Assembly (NCBI RefSeq): GCF_001514235.1
Contig: NZ_KQ948926.1
Location: forward strand, 615,861-679,860
Origin: Streptomyces caeruleatus
GTDB taxonomy: Bacteria; Actinomycetota; Actinomycetes; Streptomycetales; Streptomycetaceae
Length of the DNA stretch: 64,000 nt
Reading direction: 5' to 3'
In this document: positions 17,760 to 25,971 of the stretch, piece after piece
How positions within the stretch are numbered: position 1 is the first letter of the stretch
Layout: every line of letters begins with the position of its first letter
Notes under the pieces: model-generated
Database searches by the model: none
What the model saw: the letters and a program-made list of their open reading frames with translations, nothing else
What the model was told of the DNA's origin: nothing
Program-made: the position numbers and the translations under genes

Positions 17760-18986
17760 ATGGACACCTTCGACGCGGGAGCGGGCGGCATCCTGCGGCA
17801 ACCGAAGGCCGTATGGGCGACGGCCGGCGCGTCCGTCGTCGCCTTCATGGGCATCGGACTCGTCGACCCGATCCTGCCGTCCATCGCGAGCGGTCTGAAC
17901 GCCACGGCCGGCCAGGTCTCGCTGCTCTTCACCTCGTACTTCCTCATCACCGCCGTGGCGATGCTGGTCACCGGCTTCGTCTCCAGCCGGATCGGCGGCC
18001 GCAAGACCCTGCTGCTCGGCCTCGCGTTCGTGGTCCTGTTCGCCGGACTCGCGGGCACGTCCAGGTCGGTCGGCGAACTGGTCGGCTTCCGGGCGGGCTG
18101 GGGGCTCGGCAACGCGCTCTTCGTCTCCACCGCCCTCGCCGTCATCGTCGGCGCGGCGGCCGGGGGCAGCGCCGCGGCGATCCTGCTGTACGAGTCCGCC
18201 CTCGGCCTCGGCATGGCGTGCGGGCCGCTGCTGGGCGCGCTGCTCGGCGACGCCAGCTGGCGTTACCCGTTCTTCGGTACGGCCTTCCTGATGGCGGTCG
18301 GCTTCCTGTGCATCGCGGTGTTCCTGAAGGAGCAGCCCAGGCCGGCCCGCAAGACCTCGCTGCTCGACCCGCTCAAGGCGCTCGGCCACGGCGGCCTGGC
18401 CTCCGCGGCGGTCTCGGCGTTCTTCTACAACTACACGTTCTTCACGGTGCTGGCCTTCACCCCGTTCGTGCTGGACATGAGCCCGTACCGGTCGGGCGCG
18501 GTGTTCTTCGCCTGGGGTGTGCTGCTCGCCGTGTTCTCGGTGGTCGTGGCACCGCGCATGCAGCGGCGGTTCGGTTCGCTGAAGGTGCTCGGTGGGTCAC
18601 TGGTGCTGCTCGCCCTGGACGTGCTCGTCCTCGGCTATGGCGACCACACCACCGCCGTCGTCTGCACGATCCTGTCCGGCGCGTTCATCGGCGTGAACAA
18701 CACCGTCTACACGGAACTGGCGCTCGGCGTGTCGGACGCGCCGCGCCCGGTGGCGAGCGCGGGCTACAACTTCGTGCGCTGGTTCGCGGCGGCGGCCGCG
18801 CCCTACTTCGCGCCGAGGATCGAGGAGTGGACCGGCAGCATCCGCGTCCCGTTCGTGGTGGCGGCGGTCACGGCCGTGGCGGGCGCGCTCGTGGTCGTCG
18901 TACGGCGGAATTCCCTCACGCACGAGGCTGAGGAGCTGGAGACGAGGCACGCGACCGAGGACAGCGTCGCCGTGTTCGCCAACTGA
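17760..18986 (+). CDS. MFS transporter (DHA1-type efflux)
   Basis: 408 residues with twelve predicted membrane helices. MFS motif A appears as 'GFVSSRIGGRKTLLLG' between helices 2 and 3, and an antiporter-type motif C as 'GMACGPLLGALLG' in helix 5, pointing to proton-driven export of a small molecule. ATG 17760 follows GGGAGAAA. Substrate unknown. Its promoter region is unusually AT-rich and palindromic, so expression may be inducible. Converges with the SUFU-domain gene. Confidence 0.92.
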   Translation: MDTFDAGAGGILRQPKAVWATAGASVVAFMGIGLVDPILPSIASGLNATAGQVSLLFTSYFLITAVAMLVTGFVSSRIGGRKTLLLGLAFVVLFAGLAGTSRSVGELVGFRAGWGLGNALFVSTALAVIVGAAAGGSAAAILLYESALGLGMACGPLLGALLGDASWRYPFFGTAFLMAVGFLCIAVFLKEQPRPARKTSLLDPLKALGHGGLASAAVSAFFYNYTFFTVLAFTPFVLDMSPYRSGAVFFAWGVLLAVFSVVVAPRMQRRFGSLKVLGGSLVLLALDVLVLGYGDHTTAVVCTILSGAFIGVNNTVYTELALGVSDAPRPVASAGYNFVRWFAAAAAPYFAPRIEEWTGSIRVPFVVAAVTAVAGALVVVVRRNSLTHEAEELETRHATEDSVAVFAN

Positions 18987-19016
18987 CGGGTTTCGGCCAC
19001 TGGTTGGTGAGGTTCC

Positions 19017-19601
19017 TCACTCCAGCGGGACGGACTTCCGGGCGGGATCCCGAAGGTCCGTCCCGCTCGTCAGCCAGCGCTCCTGGAGGGCCTGGGCGCC
19101 GTGCACACGCTTCCAGGCGGCCTCGTTCGGCGTCATGGGCAGCAGCGGCAGGAACTGCACGGGGTCGGCCGGCGCGTCGAGCTCCAGATCCTCGACCAGG
19201 CCGCCCGGCTCGGCGACCAGGACGGAGGTGAACGGGGCGCCGGGCCACAGCGGCTCACCGACGTCCAGGGAGGCTCCTGGAGCGATGATCACGCCCTCCA
19301 CCTGCGGTGACGCGGCGAGCACGGCGAGTGGACGGAGCACCTTGCCGGTGTCGGCGATCCCGGCGCGGACGGAGAGGACAAGCTCCGCGCGGGGACCCTT
19401 GACCGGGTCGGCGACCATCGCGGTGGGGTCGCTCATGGGGTGCGCGGACATGCCGAGCGTGGCGTAGCGGACGAGGTCTCCCTCCTGGAAACGGAGCACC
19501 TCGATGCGGTCCGTACCGAGGAAGGTGACCGCCGCGCGCGCGTCCGGTTCGCCCAGCGCACTGCGCAACCGGGCCTCGACCAGAGGAAGAACATCAGCCA
19601 T
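19017..19601 (-). CDS. Suppressor-of-fused (SUFU) domain protein
   Basis: 194 residues from ATG complement 19599-19601. A TATGCT -10 box lies 6 bases before it, so the message is likely leaderless; the longer ORF from 19634 is less likely. The sequence 'LRFQEGDLVRYATLGMSAHPM' and 'LLPMTPNEAAWK' match bacterial SUFU-fold (immunity-like) proteins. Cytoplasmic. Bacterial SUFU proteins often serve as immunity proteins to polymorphic toxins, but no toxin gene is next to it here, so the role is open. Confidence 0.85.
   Translation of the reverse strand: MADVLPLVEARLRSALGEPDARAAVTFLGTDRIEVLRFQEGDLVRYATLGMSAHPMSDPTAMVADPVKGPRAELVLSVRAGIADTGKVLRPLAVLAASPQVEGVIIAPGASLDVGEPLWPGAPFTSVLVAEPGGLVEDLELDAPADPVQFLPLLPMTPNEAAWKRVHGAQALQERWLTSGTDLRDPARKSVPLE
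19024..19067. terminator. Convergent terminator overlapping the SUFU gene end
   Basis: AGCGGGACGGAC (19024-19035) pairs perfectly with GTCCGTCCCGCT (19056-19067). It lies within the last codons of the SUFU gene and downstream of the MFS gene. Confidence 0.65.
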
Positions 19602-19669
19602 GCGGCGAGCATAGAACTCGTCAGTACCGGGCAAAGCAGCGCCTTGACACTTCAGTCGGCTGATACTCT

Positions 19670-19779
19670 TGCCCGGTGTTCGGGCAGCACGCAGAAGCGT
19701 CGCGATCGAGTCCCGACGCTGATGGAGACTCCCCTACGGGGAACCCCTCAGGGGGTATGGAACGTCCCTTACGAGGGAC
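19670..19779 (+). promoter_or_regulatory. Five consecutive hairpins in the region upstream of corA (possible structured leader)
   Basis: Stems in order: TGCCCG/CGGGCA (19670-19686), AGCGTCG/CGACGCT (19696-19720), TCCCC/GGGGA (19730-19742), ACCCC/GGGGT (19743-19756), GTCCC/GGGAC (19764-19779). A TTGACA element sits at 19644-19649, though its -10 partner is poor. About 330 bases separate this from the CorA start. A GGAGGAGGT site (19785 onward) precedes a 15-codon frame (19803-19850) that could be a leader peptide. Known Mg2+ leader classes (M-box) do not match by eye. Confidence 0.4.
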
Positions 19780-19800
19780 CGGCCGGAGGAGGTGGGGCTG

Positions 19801-19893
19801 TCATGGATCGAAGTCGACCGTGCAGTACCACTCGCTCTTCCCGCCGCTGATGTAGCTGATCCGGCTGTTCCGCTCCGGCTGACCGCCGTCCTT
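19801..19893 (-). pseudogene. Start-less coding remnant (30 codons)
   Basis: Minus-strand frame ending in TGA at complement 19801-19803 reads '...RISYISGGKSEWYCTVDFDP'. About nine in ten codons end in G or C, as in real genes here, whereas the other frames of the same stretch do not. An in-frame TGA lies directly upstream (19894-19896), and no start codon exists between the two stops, so this looks like the tail of a decayed or frameshifted gene. GTG with a GGGAGGA site lies just upstream but in the wrong frame. I do not recognise the protein. Confidence 0.45.
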
Positions 19894-20105
19894 TCACGCT
19901 TGCGTCCTCCCACGGAAGAGCACTTCGTTTCGCTTTGCCTGATCGTCTGATCTGAATCAGCAACGAAGCCTCCACCGCAACGGTGCGGTGCTCCCCGCTT
20001 TGTGGACGTGCCAAACATCCTGAGGTCAGGACGTCCCCATTCCGGGCAGTTCCAACCGTGCTGCGGTTCTTCACGCTTCGTTGCCCGTTGCGAAGGAGCC
20101 TGCTC

Positions 20106-21221
20106 ATGTCGATGATCCGCGACCTGCGTGCCGTGGTCCGCCCCTCCCGCATCTCGCTGCGCAAGGACAGTGGCGCGTACGACACCACCCGCGACCCCGC
20201 GACCCCCTCCGCCGTCGTCGACTGCGCCGTCTACCGCGACGGCCGCCGGCTGGAGACCGACAAGCCGCTGACCCCGCACCAGGCGATGCGTCAGGTGCGG
20301 CGCGACGGGGGCTTCGTGTGGATCGGTCTGCACGAGCCGACCGAAGCCGAATTCGCCGGTATCGCGGGCGAGTTCGGACTGCACCCGCTCGCCGTCGAGG
20401 ACGCGGTGCAGGCGCACCAGCGCCCGAAGCTGGAGCGCTACGACGACTCCCTGTTCACCGTCTTCAAGACCATCCACTACGTCGAGCACGACGAACTCAC
20501 CGCCAACAGCGAGGTCGTCGAGACCGGCGAGGTCATGTGCTTCACCGGACGGGACTTCTTCATCACCGTCCGGCACGGCGGCCAGGGCTCCCTGCGGGCG
20601 CTCAGGCATCGCCTCCAGGACGACCCCGAGCTGCTCGCCAAGGGCCCCTCGGCCGTGCTGCACGCCATCGCCGACCATGTCGTCGACGGGTACATCGCCG
20701 TCGCCGACGCGGTGCAGGACGACATCGACGAGGTGGAGACCGAGGTCTTCTCGCCGGGCCGCAAGGGCTCGCCGCGCGGCACGGACGCGGGCCGGATCTA
20801 CCAACTCAAGCGCGAGGTACTGGAGTTCAAGCGGGCCGTGTCGCCCCTTCTCCGCCCCATGCAGCTGCTGAGCGAGCGGCCGATGCGGCTGATCGACCCG
20901 GACATCCAGAAGTACTTCCGGGACGTCGGCGACCACGTCGCCCGCGTCCACGAGCAGGTCATCGGCTTCGACGAGCTCCTCAACTCGATCCTCCAGGCCA
21001 ACCTCGCGCAGGCGTCCGTCGCGCAGAACGAGGACATGCGGAAGATCACCTCATGGGCCGCGATCATCGCCGTACCGACGATGGTGTGCGGCGTCTACGG
21101 CATGAACTTCGACTACATGCCGGAGACCCACTGGAAGTACAGCTACCCGGTGATCATGGGCATCACGGTGGGTATCTGCCTCGGCATCCACCGCACGCTG
21201 AAGCGGAACGGCTGGCTCTGA
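20106..21221 (+). CDS. corA: CorA magnesium/cobalt transporter
   Basis: 371 residues. The large acidic cytoplasmic funnel is followed by two C-terminal membrane helices; the signature 'YGMNFDYMPE' (GMN motif) closes the first helix, as needed for Mg2+ selectivity. ATG 20106 has AAGGAG at good spacing; in-frame sequence back to 19983 has no site. Works as a homopentameric channel for Mg2+ (also Co2+/Ni2+) in the family. A 504-base gap separates it from the SUFU gene and contains the hairpin array and coding remnant described separately. CorA also sits near an MgtE-like gene and mrp in M. tuberculosis (Rv1239c-Rv1229c, from memory). Confidence 0.96.
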   Translation: MSMIRDLRAVVRPSRISLRKDSGAYDTTRDPATPSAVVDCAVYRDGRRLETDKPLTPHQAMRQVRRDGGFVWIGLHEPTEAEFAGIAGEFGLHPLAVEDAVQAHQRPKLERYDDSLFTVFKTIHYVEHDELTANSEVVETGEVMCFTGRDFFITVRHGGQGSLRALRHRLQDDPELLAKGPSAVLHAIADHVVDGYIAVADAVQDDIDEVETEVFSPGRKGSPRGTDAGRIYQLKREVLEFKRAVSPLLRPMQLLSERPMRLIDPDIQKYFRDVGDHVARVHEQVIGFDELLNSILQANLAQASVAQNEDMRKITSWAAIIAVPTMVCGVYGMNFDYMPETHWKYSYPVIMGITVGICLGIHRTLKRNGWL

Positions 21222-21254
21222 CCCGGCCCGATCCCGCTGGATAGGCTGAGGGCC

Positions 21255-21764
21255 ATGACAAGCGAGCTGCTCGATCAGGCCCTCGTCGAGGAGGCCACGA
21301 AGAAGTCCGGCCTCATCTGGGTCAAGGGCCCCGGCGTCCCGGCCCGGGCGCTGTGGCACGCGTGGCACGAGGGTGCCGCCTGTGTCGTCGGCGACGGTCC
21401 GGGCGAGCAGCCGCTGCCGGGGCTGGCCGACGGCGGCTCCGCCGAGGTCACCGTGCGCAGCAAGGACAAGGGGGGCCGGCTGGTCTCCTGGAACGCGAAG
21501 GTCGTCGAACTCGCGTCCGGATCCGAGGCGTGGGAGGCGACGGTCGGCGAGCTGAAGGGCAAGCGGCTGAACGCCCCCGACGGCGAGGCGATGCCGGAGC
21601 GCTGGGCGCGTGAGTGCCGGGTGCTGCGGCTGGAGCCCACGGGTGCGTTGGGGGCTCTGCCGGACGGGTCGCTGGCTGCGGCGCCGTTGCCGTCTGCGGC
21701 GACTACGCGTCAGCCGGTCCCGGCGGGGTTGCCGCGGCTGTTGTTCAAGAAAAGGCGGCGTTGA
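21255..21764 (+). CDS. Conserved hypothetical protein, split-barrel (flavin-oxidase-like) type
   Basis: 169 residues. Central region 'PARALWHAWHEGAACVVGDGPGEQ' followed by 'SAEVTVRSKDKGGRLVSWNAKVVEL' is reminiscent of the pyridoxamine 5'-phosphate oxidase-like split barrel, but no FMN or PLP motif can be verified. The Pro/Ala-rich tail ends in a basic cluster. ATG 21255 has a TAGGCT -10 box 7 bases upstream, so it is probably leaderless. Follows corA by 33 bases; co-expression possible but an own promoter is likely. Confidence 0.8.
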   Translation: MTSELLDQALVEEATKKSGLIWVKGPGVPARALWHAWHEGAACVVGDGPGEQPLPGLADGGSAEVTVRSKDKGGRLVSWNAKVVELASGSEAWEATVGELKGKRLNAPDGEAMPERWARECRVLRLEPTGALGALPDGSLAAAPLPSAATTRQPVPAGLPRLLFKKRRR

Positions 21765-21787
21765 GCGGTCCCGACAGGCCGCCTTTT
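21750..21787 (+). terminator. Terminator with T tract overlapping a stop codon
   Basis: AAAAGGCGGC (21750-21759) pairs with GCCGCCTTTT (21778-21787); the stop of the upstream gene (21762-21764) lies inside the loop. Confidence 0.75.
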
Positions 21788-21798
21788 GTCTGCCGCGC

Positions 21799-21863
21799 CG
21801 TCGTGGCTGGTCGCGCCCACGCGGCGGAGCCGCAAATGTCACAGCCCCGCGCCCCTTAGGGGG
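21799..21863. repeat. Dispersed intergenic repeat, family B copy 2
   Basis: Forward copy: GTGGCTGGTCGCGCCCACGC, GGCGGAGCCGC, then CAGCCCCGCGCCCCTTAGGG. Fills the junction between two convergent genes. Confidence 0.8.
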
Positions 21864-21866
21864 TGG

Positions 21867-22613
21867 TCACGAGGTCGGTAGTTGCTTGCCGTAGTCCACG
21901 GTGTCGTTCTTGGCCGGCTTCTCCAGAGTGAAGTCCTTGCCCCAGTCGGAGAAGGTCAGGGTGCCACCGCCGCCCGCGCGGGTCAGCAGCAGGGGATACG
22001 GGTCGCCCTCCAGGGAGACGTCCAGGGTGCCGCCGGAGCCCTTGTCGCCGGTGATGCGGATGGTGCGGGTGCCCGCCTGCTCGTGGTGGCCGTCCGTCGC
22101 CAGCGTGCCGTGCAGGGTCAGCAGGCCGTCCAGGAGCAGGGCCTTGTCGGTGAAGCCGCTGAACTTCTTGTACGTCGGGTCGCCCTGGGGCACCTTCACG
22201 TACTTGCCGTTCAGCTTGTCCACGGCGCCGGCGTCCGCCTTGCCGTCGCCGCCCGCGTCGCTCCAGAAGCCGGCGTCGGCCTTCAGATACAGCTGCTCGT
22301 CGATCCGCAGCAGTTGGAAGGTGGCCCCCTGTGCGCTGACCGACCCGGTCCCGCCGTCGGACTTCAGCTGCATGTCGAGCTTGTAGGTGCGCCCGCCCGC
22401 CACCACGTTCCCGGCGAGATGGACCGCGTCCGCGGAGTCGGCGGCCGTACGGGTCTTGCGCTGGATCTCGGCGGCCGGCAGCTTGCCGACCCCGTTGGTG
22501 CCCTCGTCCGGGTCCTCGCTGCATCCCGTCAGTCCTGCTCCCGACACGACCAGCGCGCACATGGCGCTCGCCATCGCGGCCCGGCGAGTACGACCCTGAG
22601 GAATCGCAGTCAC
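21867..22613 (-). CDS. LppX/LprG-like lipoprotein
   Basis: 248 residues with an Arg-rich N-terminus, hydrophobic core and lipobox LTGC near residue 31. The mature part has alternating beta strands ('TYKLDMQLKSDGGTGSVSAQG', 'LLRIDEQLYLKADAGFW') typical of the LppX_LprAFG sandwich fold that carries lipids in mycobacteria. GTG start at complement 22611-22613; ribosome site weak. Predicted to be anchored on the outer face of the membrane. Ligand unknown; alone, divergent from the MgtE-like gene. Confidence 0.85.
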   Translation of the reverse strand: MTAIPQGRTRRAAMASAMCALVVSGAGLTGCSEDPDEGTNGVGKLPAAEIQRKTRTAADSADAVHLAGNVVAGGRTYKLDMQLKSDGGTGSVSAQGATFQLLRIDEQLYLKADAGFWSDAGGDGKADAGAVDKLNGKYVKVPQGDPTYKKFSGFTDKALLLDGLLTLHGTLATDGHHEQAGTRTIRITGDKGSGGTLDVSLEGDPYPLLLTRAGGGGTLTFSDWGKDFTLEKPAKNDTVDYGKQLPTS

Positions 22614-22834
22614 AGGTGGGGCTGCCTTTCTGTTGTGGGACCCGGTCGGCGTACCGCAGCGTACCGGTGAGTCGAGGCCGCGGCGGAGCCAGTCCGTCCG
22701 GACCGCTCACCAGGGCGTATCGGATCCGGACGGGCTAGCCTGAAGCTCACCCGAGCGGGCAATTCGGAAATGCGGCCCGGCAGCGCAGCCGCGACAGCGA
22801 CACAGCACACCCCGCACACGAAGGAGCCTCAGCC

Positions 22835-24130
22835 ATGGCAGCCGGCGCTCCCCGGATCTTCGTCTCGCACCTGGCCGACGTCGCCGCGTTCGACCCGAAC
22901 GGCGACCAGGTGGGCCGCGTCCGCGATCTGGTGGTCATGCTGCGCGTCGGCCGGCGCCCGCCCCGGCTGCTCGGTCTGGTCGTCGAACTCTCCACCCGGC
23001 GCCGCATCTTCCTGCCCATGACCCGCGTCACCAGCATCGAGTCCGGCCAGGTCATCACCACCGGTGTGCTCAACGTCCGCCGCTTCGAACAGCGCCCCAC
23101 CGAGCGCCTCGTCTTCGGCGAGCTCCTCGACCGCCGCGTCACCCTCGTCGAGACCGGCGAGGAGGTCACCGTCCTCGATCTGTCGGTCGGGCAGCTGCCG
23201 GCCCGCCGGGACTGGGAGATCGACAAGGTGTTCGTACGCAAGGGCGGCCGCAGCGGTGCCTTCCGGCGGGCCAAGGGCGAGTCGCTGACCGTGGAGTGGT
23301 CGGCGGTCACGGGCTTCTCCCTGGAGGAGAAGGGACAGGGCGCCGAGAGCCTCCTCGCCACCTTCGAACAGCTGCGCCCCGCCGACCTCGCCAACGTCCT
23401 GCACCACCTCTCCCCCAAACGCCGCGCCGAGGTCGCCGCCGCCCTGGACGACGACCGCCTCGCCGACGTACTGGAGGAGCTCCCGGAGGACGACCAGATC
23501 GAGATCCTCGGCAAGCTGAAGGAGGAGCGTGCCGCCGACGTCCTGGAGGCCATGGACCCGGACGACGCGGCCGACCTGCTCGGTGAGCTCCCCGAGGACG
23601 ACAAGGAGCGGCTGCTGAGCCTGATGCAGCCCGCCGACGCGGCCGACATGCGCCGTCTGATGGCGTACGAGGAGCACACGGCCGGCGGGTTGATGACGAC
23701 CGAGCCGATCATTCTGCGGCCCGACGCCACCGTCGCCGACGCCCTCGCCCGCGTCCGCAACCCCGACCTGTCCCCCGCCCTCGCCGCCCAGGTCTACGTC
23801 TGCCGCCCGCCCGACGAGACACCCACCGGCAAGTACCTGGGCACGGTCCACTTCCAGCGCCTGCTGCGCGACCCGCCGTACACGCTGGTCAGCTCGATGG
23901 TCGACGAGGCTCTGGAGGCCTTGGACCCGGACGCCGCGCTGCCGGTCGTCGCCGGGTTCTTCGCGACGTACGACATGGTCGCGGCGCCCGTGGTCGACGA
24001 GTCCGGGTCGCTGCTGGGCGCGGTGACCGTGGACGACGTACTGGACCACCTGCTGCCCGAGGACTGGCGGGAGACGGAGTTCCATCTGGACGAGGACACG
24101 GGTGAGGGGGTGGTGGCCCATGGCTCCTGA
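22835..24130 (+). CDS. MgtE-like cytosolic protein with PRC barrel, MgtE-N and CBS pair
   Basis: 431 residues. Order: PRC-barrel-like region (about 1-160), MgtE_N helical repeats (about 170-280, 'LEELPEDDQIEILGKL' type), and two CBS domains (about 285-410). The five-helix channel domain of true MgtE is absent and no membrane segment is visible, so this is a soluble sensor rather than a channel. ATG 22835 with AAGGAG. The stop overlaps the DUF1003 start by 11 bases. Known equivalent: Rv1232c type. It may sense Mg2+ or nucleotide; inference. Confidence 0.92.
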   Translation: MAAGAPRIFVSHLADVAAFDPNGDQVGRVRDLVVMLRVGRRPPRLLGLVVELSTRRRIFLPMTRVTSIESGQVITTGVLNVRRFEQRPTERLVFGELLDRRVTLVETGEEVTVLDLSVGQLPARRDWEIDKVFVRKGGRSGAFRRAKGESLTVEWSAVTGFSLEEKGQGAESLLATFEQLRPADLANVLHHLSPKRRAEVAAALDDDRLADVLEELPEDDQIEILGKLKEERAADVLEAMDPDDAADLLGELPEDDKERLLSLMQPADAADMRRLMAYEEHTAGGLMTTEPIILRPDATVADALARVRNPDLSPALAAQVYVCRPPDETPTGKYLGTVHFQRLLRDPPYTLVSSMVDEALEALDPDAALPVVAGFFATYDMVAAPVVDESGSLLGAVTVDDVLDHLLPEDWRETEFHLDEDTGEGVVAHGS

Positions 24131-24716
24131 GCGGGAGGGGACGCGCGAACGCGTGGCGTCGGGCGCCACCGCGGCCACCCGGGCGCCCCGCGCACGCCTC
24201 GACCAACCCAGGCCGCCGCGTCGCCGCATCCTGCCCGAGTGGGACCCGGAGGCCTTCGGACGGCTGTCGGAGCGGATCGCCCGCTTCATCGGTACCGGGC
24301 GGTTCCTGGTCTGGATGACGGTCGTGATCGTCGTGTGGGTGCTGTGGAACATCGCCGCACCGGTCGATCTGCGCTGGGACGAGTACCCGTTCATCTTCCT
24401 CACCCTGGTCCTGTCGCTCCAGGCCTCGTACGCCGCCCCGCTGATCCTGCTGGCGCAGAACCGGCAGGACGACCGGGACCGGGTCAACCTCGAACAGGAC
24501 CGCAAGCAGAACGAGCGCTCGATCGCCGACACCGAGTACCTGACCCGGGAGATCGCGGCGCTGCGCATCGGCCTGGGCGAGGTGGCCACCCGCGACTGGA
24601 TGCGCTCGGAACTCCATGACCTGATGAAAGAGCTGGAGGAACGGCACGACGGTCACCGCGAGCACGGGGTATTCCCGGCAGATCGGTCCCCGGGACGTGA
24701 CGTAGACGACCGCTGA
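24120..24716 (+). CDS. DUF1003 membrane protein
   Basis: 198 residues: basic/Pro-rich N-terminus, two membrane helices (about residues 60-82 and 92-115) separated by 'DEYPFIFLTLVLSLQASYAAP', the DUF1003 signature, then a charged coiled-coil-like C-terminus ('RQDDRDRVNLEQDRK'). ATG 24120 lies inside the end of the upstream MgtE-like gene (11-base overlap) with GGTGAGGGGG before it, so the two are translationally coupled. Function unknown; coupling suggests it is the membrane partner of the MgtE-like protein. Confidence 0.92.
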   Translation: MAPEREGTRERVASGATAATRAPRARLDQPRPPRRRILPEWDPEAFGRLSERIARFIGTGRFLVWMTVVIVVWVLWNIAAPVDLRWDEYPFIFLTLVLSLQASYAAPLILLAQNRQDDRDRVNLEQDRKQNERSIADTEYLTREIAALRIGLGEVATRDWMRSELHDLMKELEERHDGHREHGVFPADRSPGRDVDDR

Positions 24717-24758
24717 CGGGCTTACCGGGGCATGGCTACCGAGCCGTACCATCGTCCT

Positions 24759-25892
24759 ATGGCTACGGAAGACGCGGTGCGCGAGGCACTGGCGACGGTG
24801 AACGACCCCGAGATCAACCGCCCCATCACCGAACTGGGGATGGTCAAGTCGGTGGAGATCGGTGCGGACGGTGCGGTCGCGGTCACCGTGTACCTGACGG
24901 TCTCCGGCTGCCCGATGCGCGAGACGATCACGCAGCGCGTGACGGACGCGGTCTCCGCGGTCGAGGGGGTCACCCGGGTCGACGTCACGCTCGACGTGAT
25001 GAGCGACGAGCAGCGCAAGGAGCTGGCGAACGCCCTGCGCGGCGGGGGCGCCGAGCGCGAGGTCCCCTTCGCCAAGCCGGGCTCGCTGACCCGGGTCTAC
25101 GCGGTCGCCTCCGGCAAGGGCGGCGTCGGCAAGTCCTCGGTCACGGTCAACCTGGCCGCGGCGATGGCGGCCGACGGTCTCAAGGTGGGCGTCGTCGACG
25201 CCGACATCTACGGCCACAGCGTGCCGCGCATGCTGGGCGCCGACGGGCGTCCGACCCAGGTCGAGAACATGATCATGCCGCCGTCCGCGAACGGCGTGAA
25301 GGTCATCTCCATCGGCATGTTCACGCCGGGCAACGCCCCGGTGGTGTGGCGCGGCCCGATGCTCCACCGCGCTCTCCAGCAGTTCCTGGCGGACGTCTAC
25401 TGGGGCGACCTCGACGTCCTGCTCCTGGACCTGCCGCCCGGTACCGGTGACATCGCGATCTCCGTCGCCCAGCTCGTCCCGAACGCCGAGATCCTGGTCG
25501 TGACGACCCCGCAGCAGGCCGCCGCCGAGGTCGCCGAGCGGGCCGGCTCCATCGCCGTCCAGACCCACCAGAAGATCGTCGGCGTGGTCGAGAACATGTC
25601 CGGCCTGCCCTGCCCGCACTGCGACGAGATGGTCGACGTCTTCGGCACGGGCGGCGGCCGGCTGGTCGCCGACGGCCTGACGCGCACGACGGGCGCCACG
25701 GTCCCGGTCCTCGGCAACATCCCCATCGACGTCCGCCTCCGCGAGGGCGGCGACGAGGGCAAGCCGGTCGTCCTCACGGACCCGGACTCCCCCGCGGGCT
25801 CGGCCCTGCGCGCCATCGCGGGCAAGCTGGGCGGCCGGCAGCGGGGCCTGTCGGGCCTGTCCCTGGGCATCACGCCGCGCAACAAGTTCTGA
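24759..25892 (+). CDS. mrp: Mrp/ApbC iron-sulfur cluster carrier ATPase
   Basis: 377 residues: N-terminal MIP18/DUF59 domain (about 1-85), then a deviant Walker A GKGGVGKSS near residue 120, switch regions and a CxxC in 'LPCPHC' near residue 283 that holds the bridging [4Fe-4S] cluster between subunits. Cytosolic scaffold/carrier for Fe-S assembly. ATG 24759 is chosen since TACCAT ends 6 bases before it (leaderless); an in-frame ATG at 24732 is an alternative. Strong terminator follows. Matches Rv1229c by position. Confidence 0.94.
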   Translation: MATEDAVREALATVNDPEINRPITELGMVKSVEIGADGAVAVTVYLTVSGCPMRETITQRVTDAVSAVEGVTRVDVTLDVMSDEQRKELANALRGGGAEREVPFAKPGSLTRVYAVASGKGGVGKSSVTVNLAAAMAADGLKVGVVDADIYGHSVPRMLGADGRPTQVENMIMPPSANGVKVISIGMFTPGNAPVVWRGPMLHRALQQFLADVYWGDLDVLLLDLPPGTGDIAISVAQLVPNAEILVVTTPQQAAAEVAERAGSIAVQTHQKIVGVVENMSGLPCPHCDEMVDVFGTGGGRLVADGLTRTTGATVPVLGNIPIDVRLREGGDEGKPVVLTDPDSPAGSALRAIAGKLGGRQRGLSGLSLGITPRNKF

Positions 25893-25896
25893 TTCC

Positions 25897-25948
25897 GATA
25901 CGCCGATGGGGGCGCCGTCCGGTGCGACGGCGCCCCCATCGGCGTATC
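25897..25948. terminator. Strong 23-base-pair perfect hairpin
   Basis: Arms 25897-25919 and 25926-25948 pair perfectly around CGGTGC. Starts 4 bases after the mrp stop and faces the convergent next gene, so it likely stops transcription both ways. Confidence 0.85.
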
Positions 25949-25971
25949 CGTGTCCTGCTGCCGGTCGAGGC

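Noticed and set aside
19725..19785. Guanidine-II (mini-ykkC) or M-box riboswitch
   Set aside because: Tandem hairpins and ACG-containing loops first suggested mini-ykkC, but the ACGR tetraloops do not fall in position when pairs are counted, and the M-box core sequences are absent.
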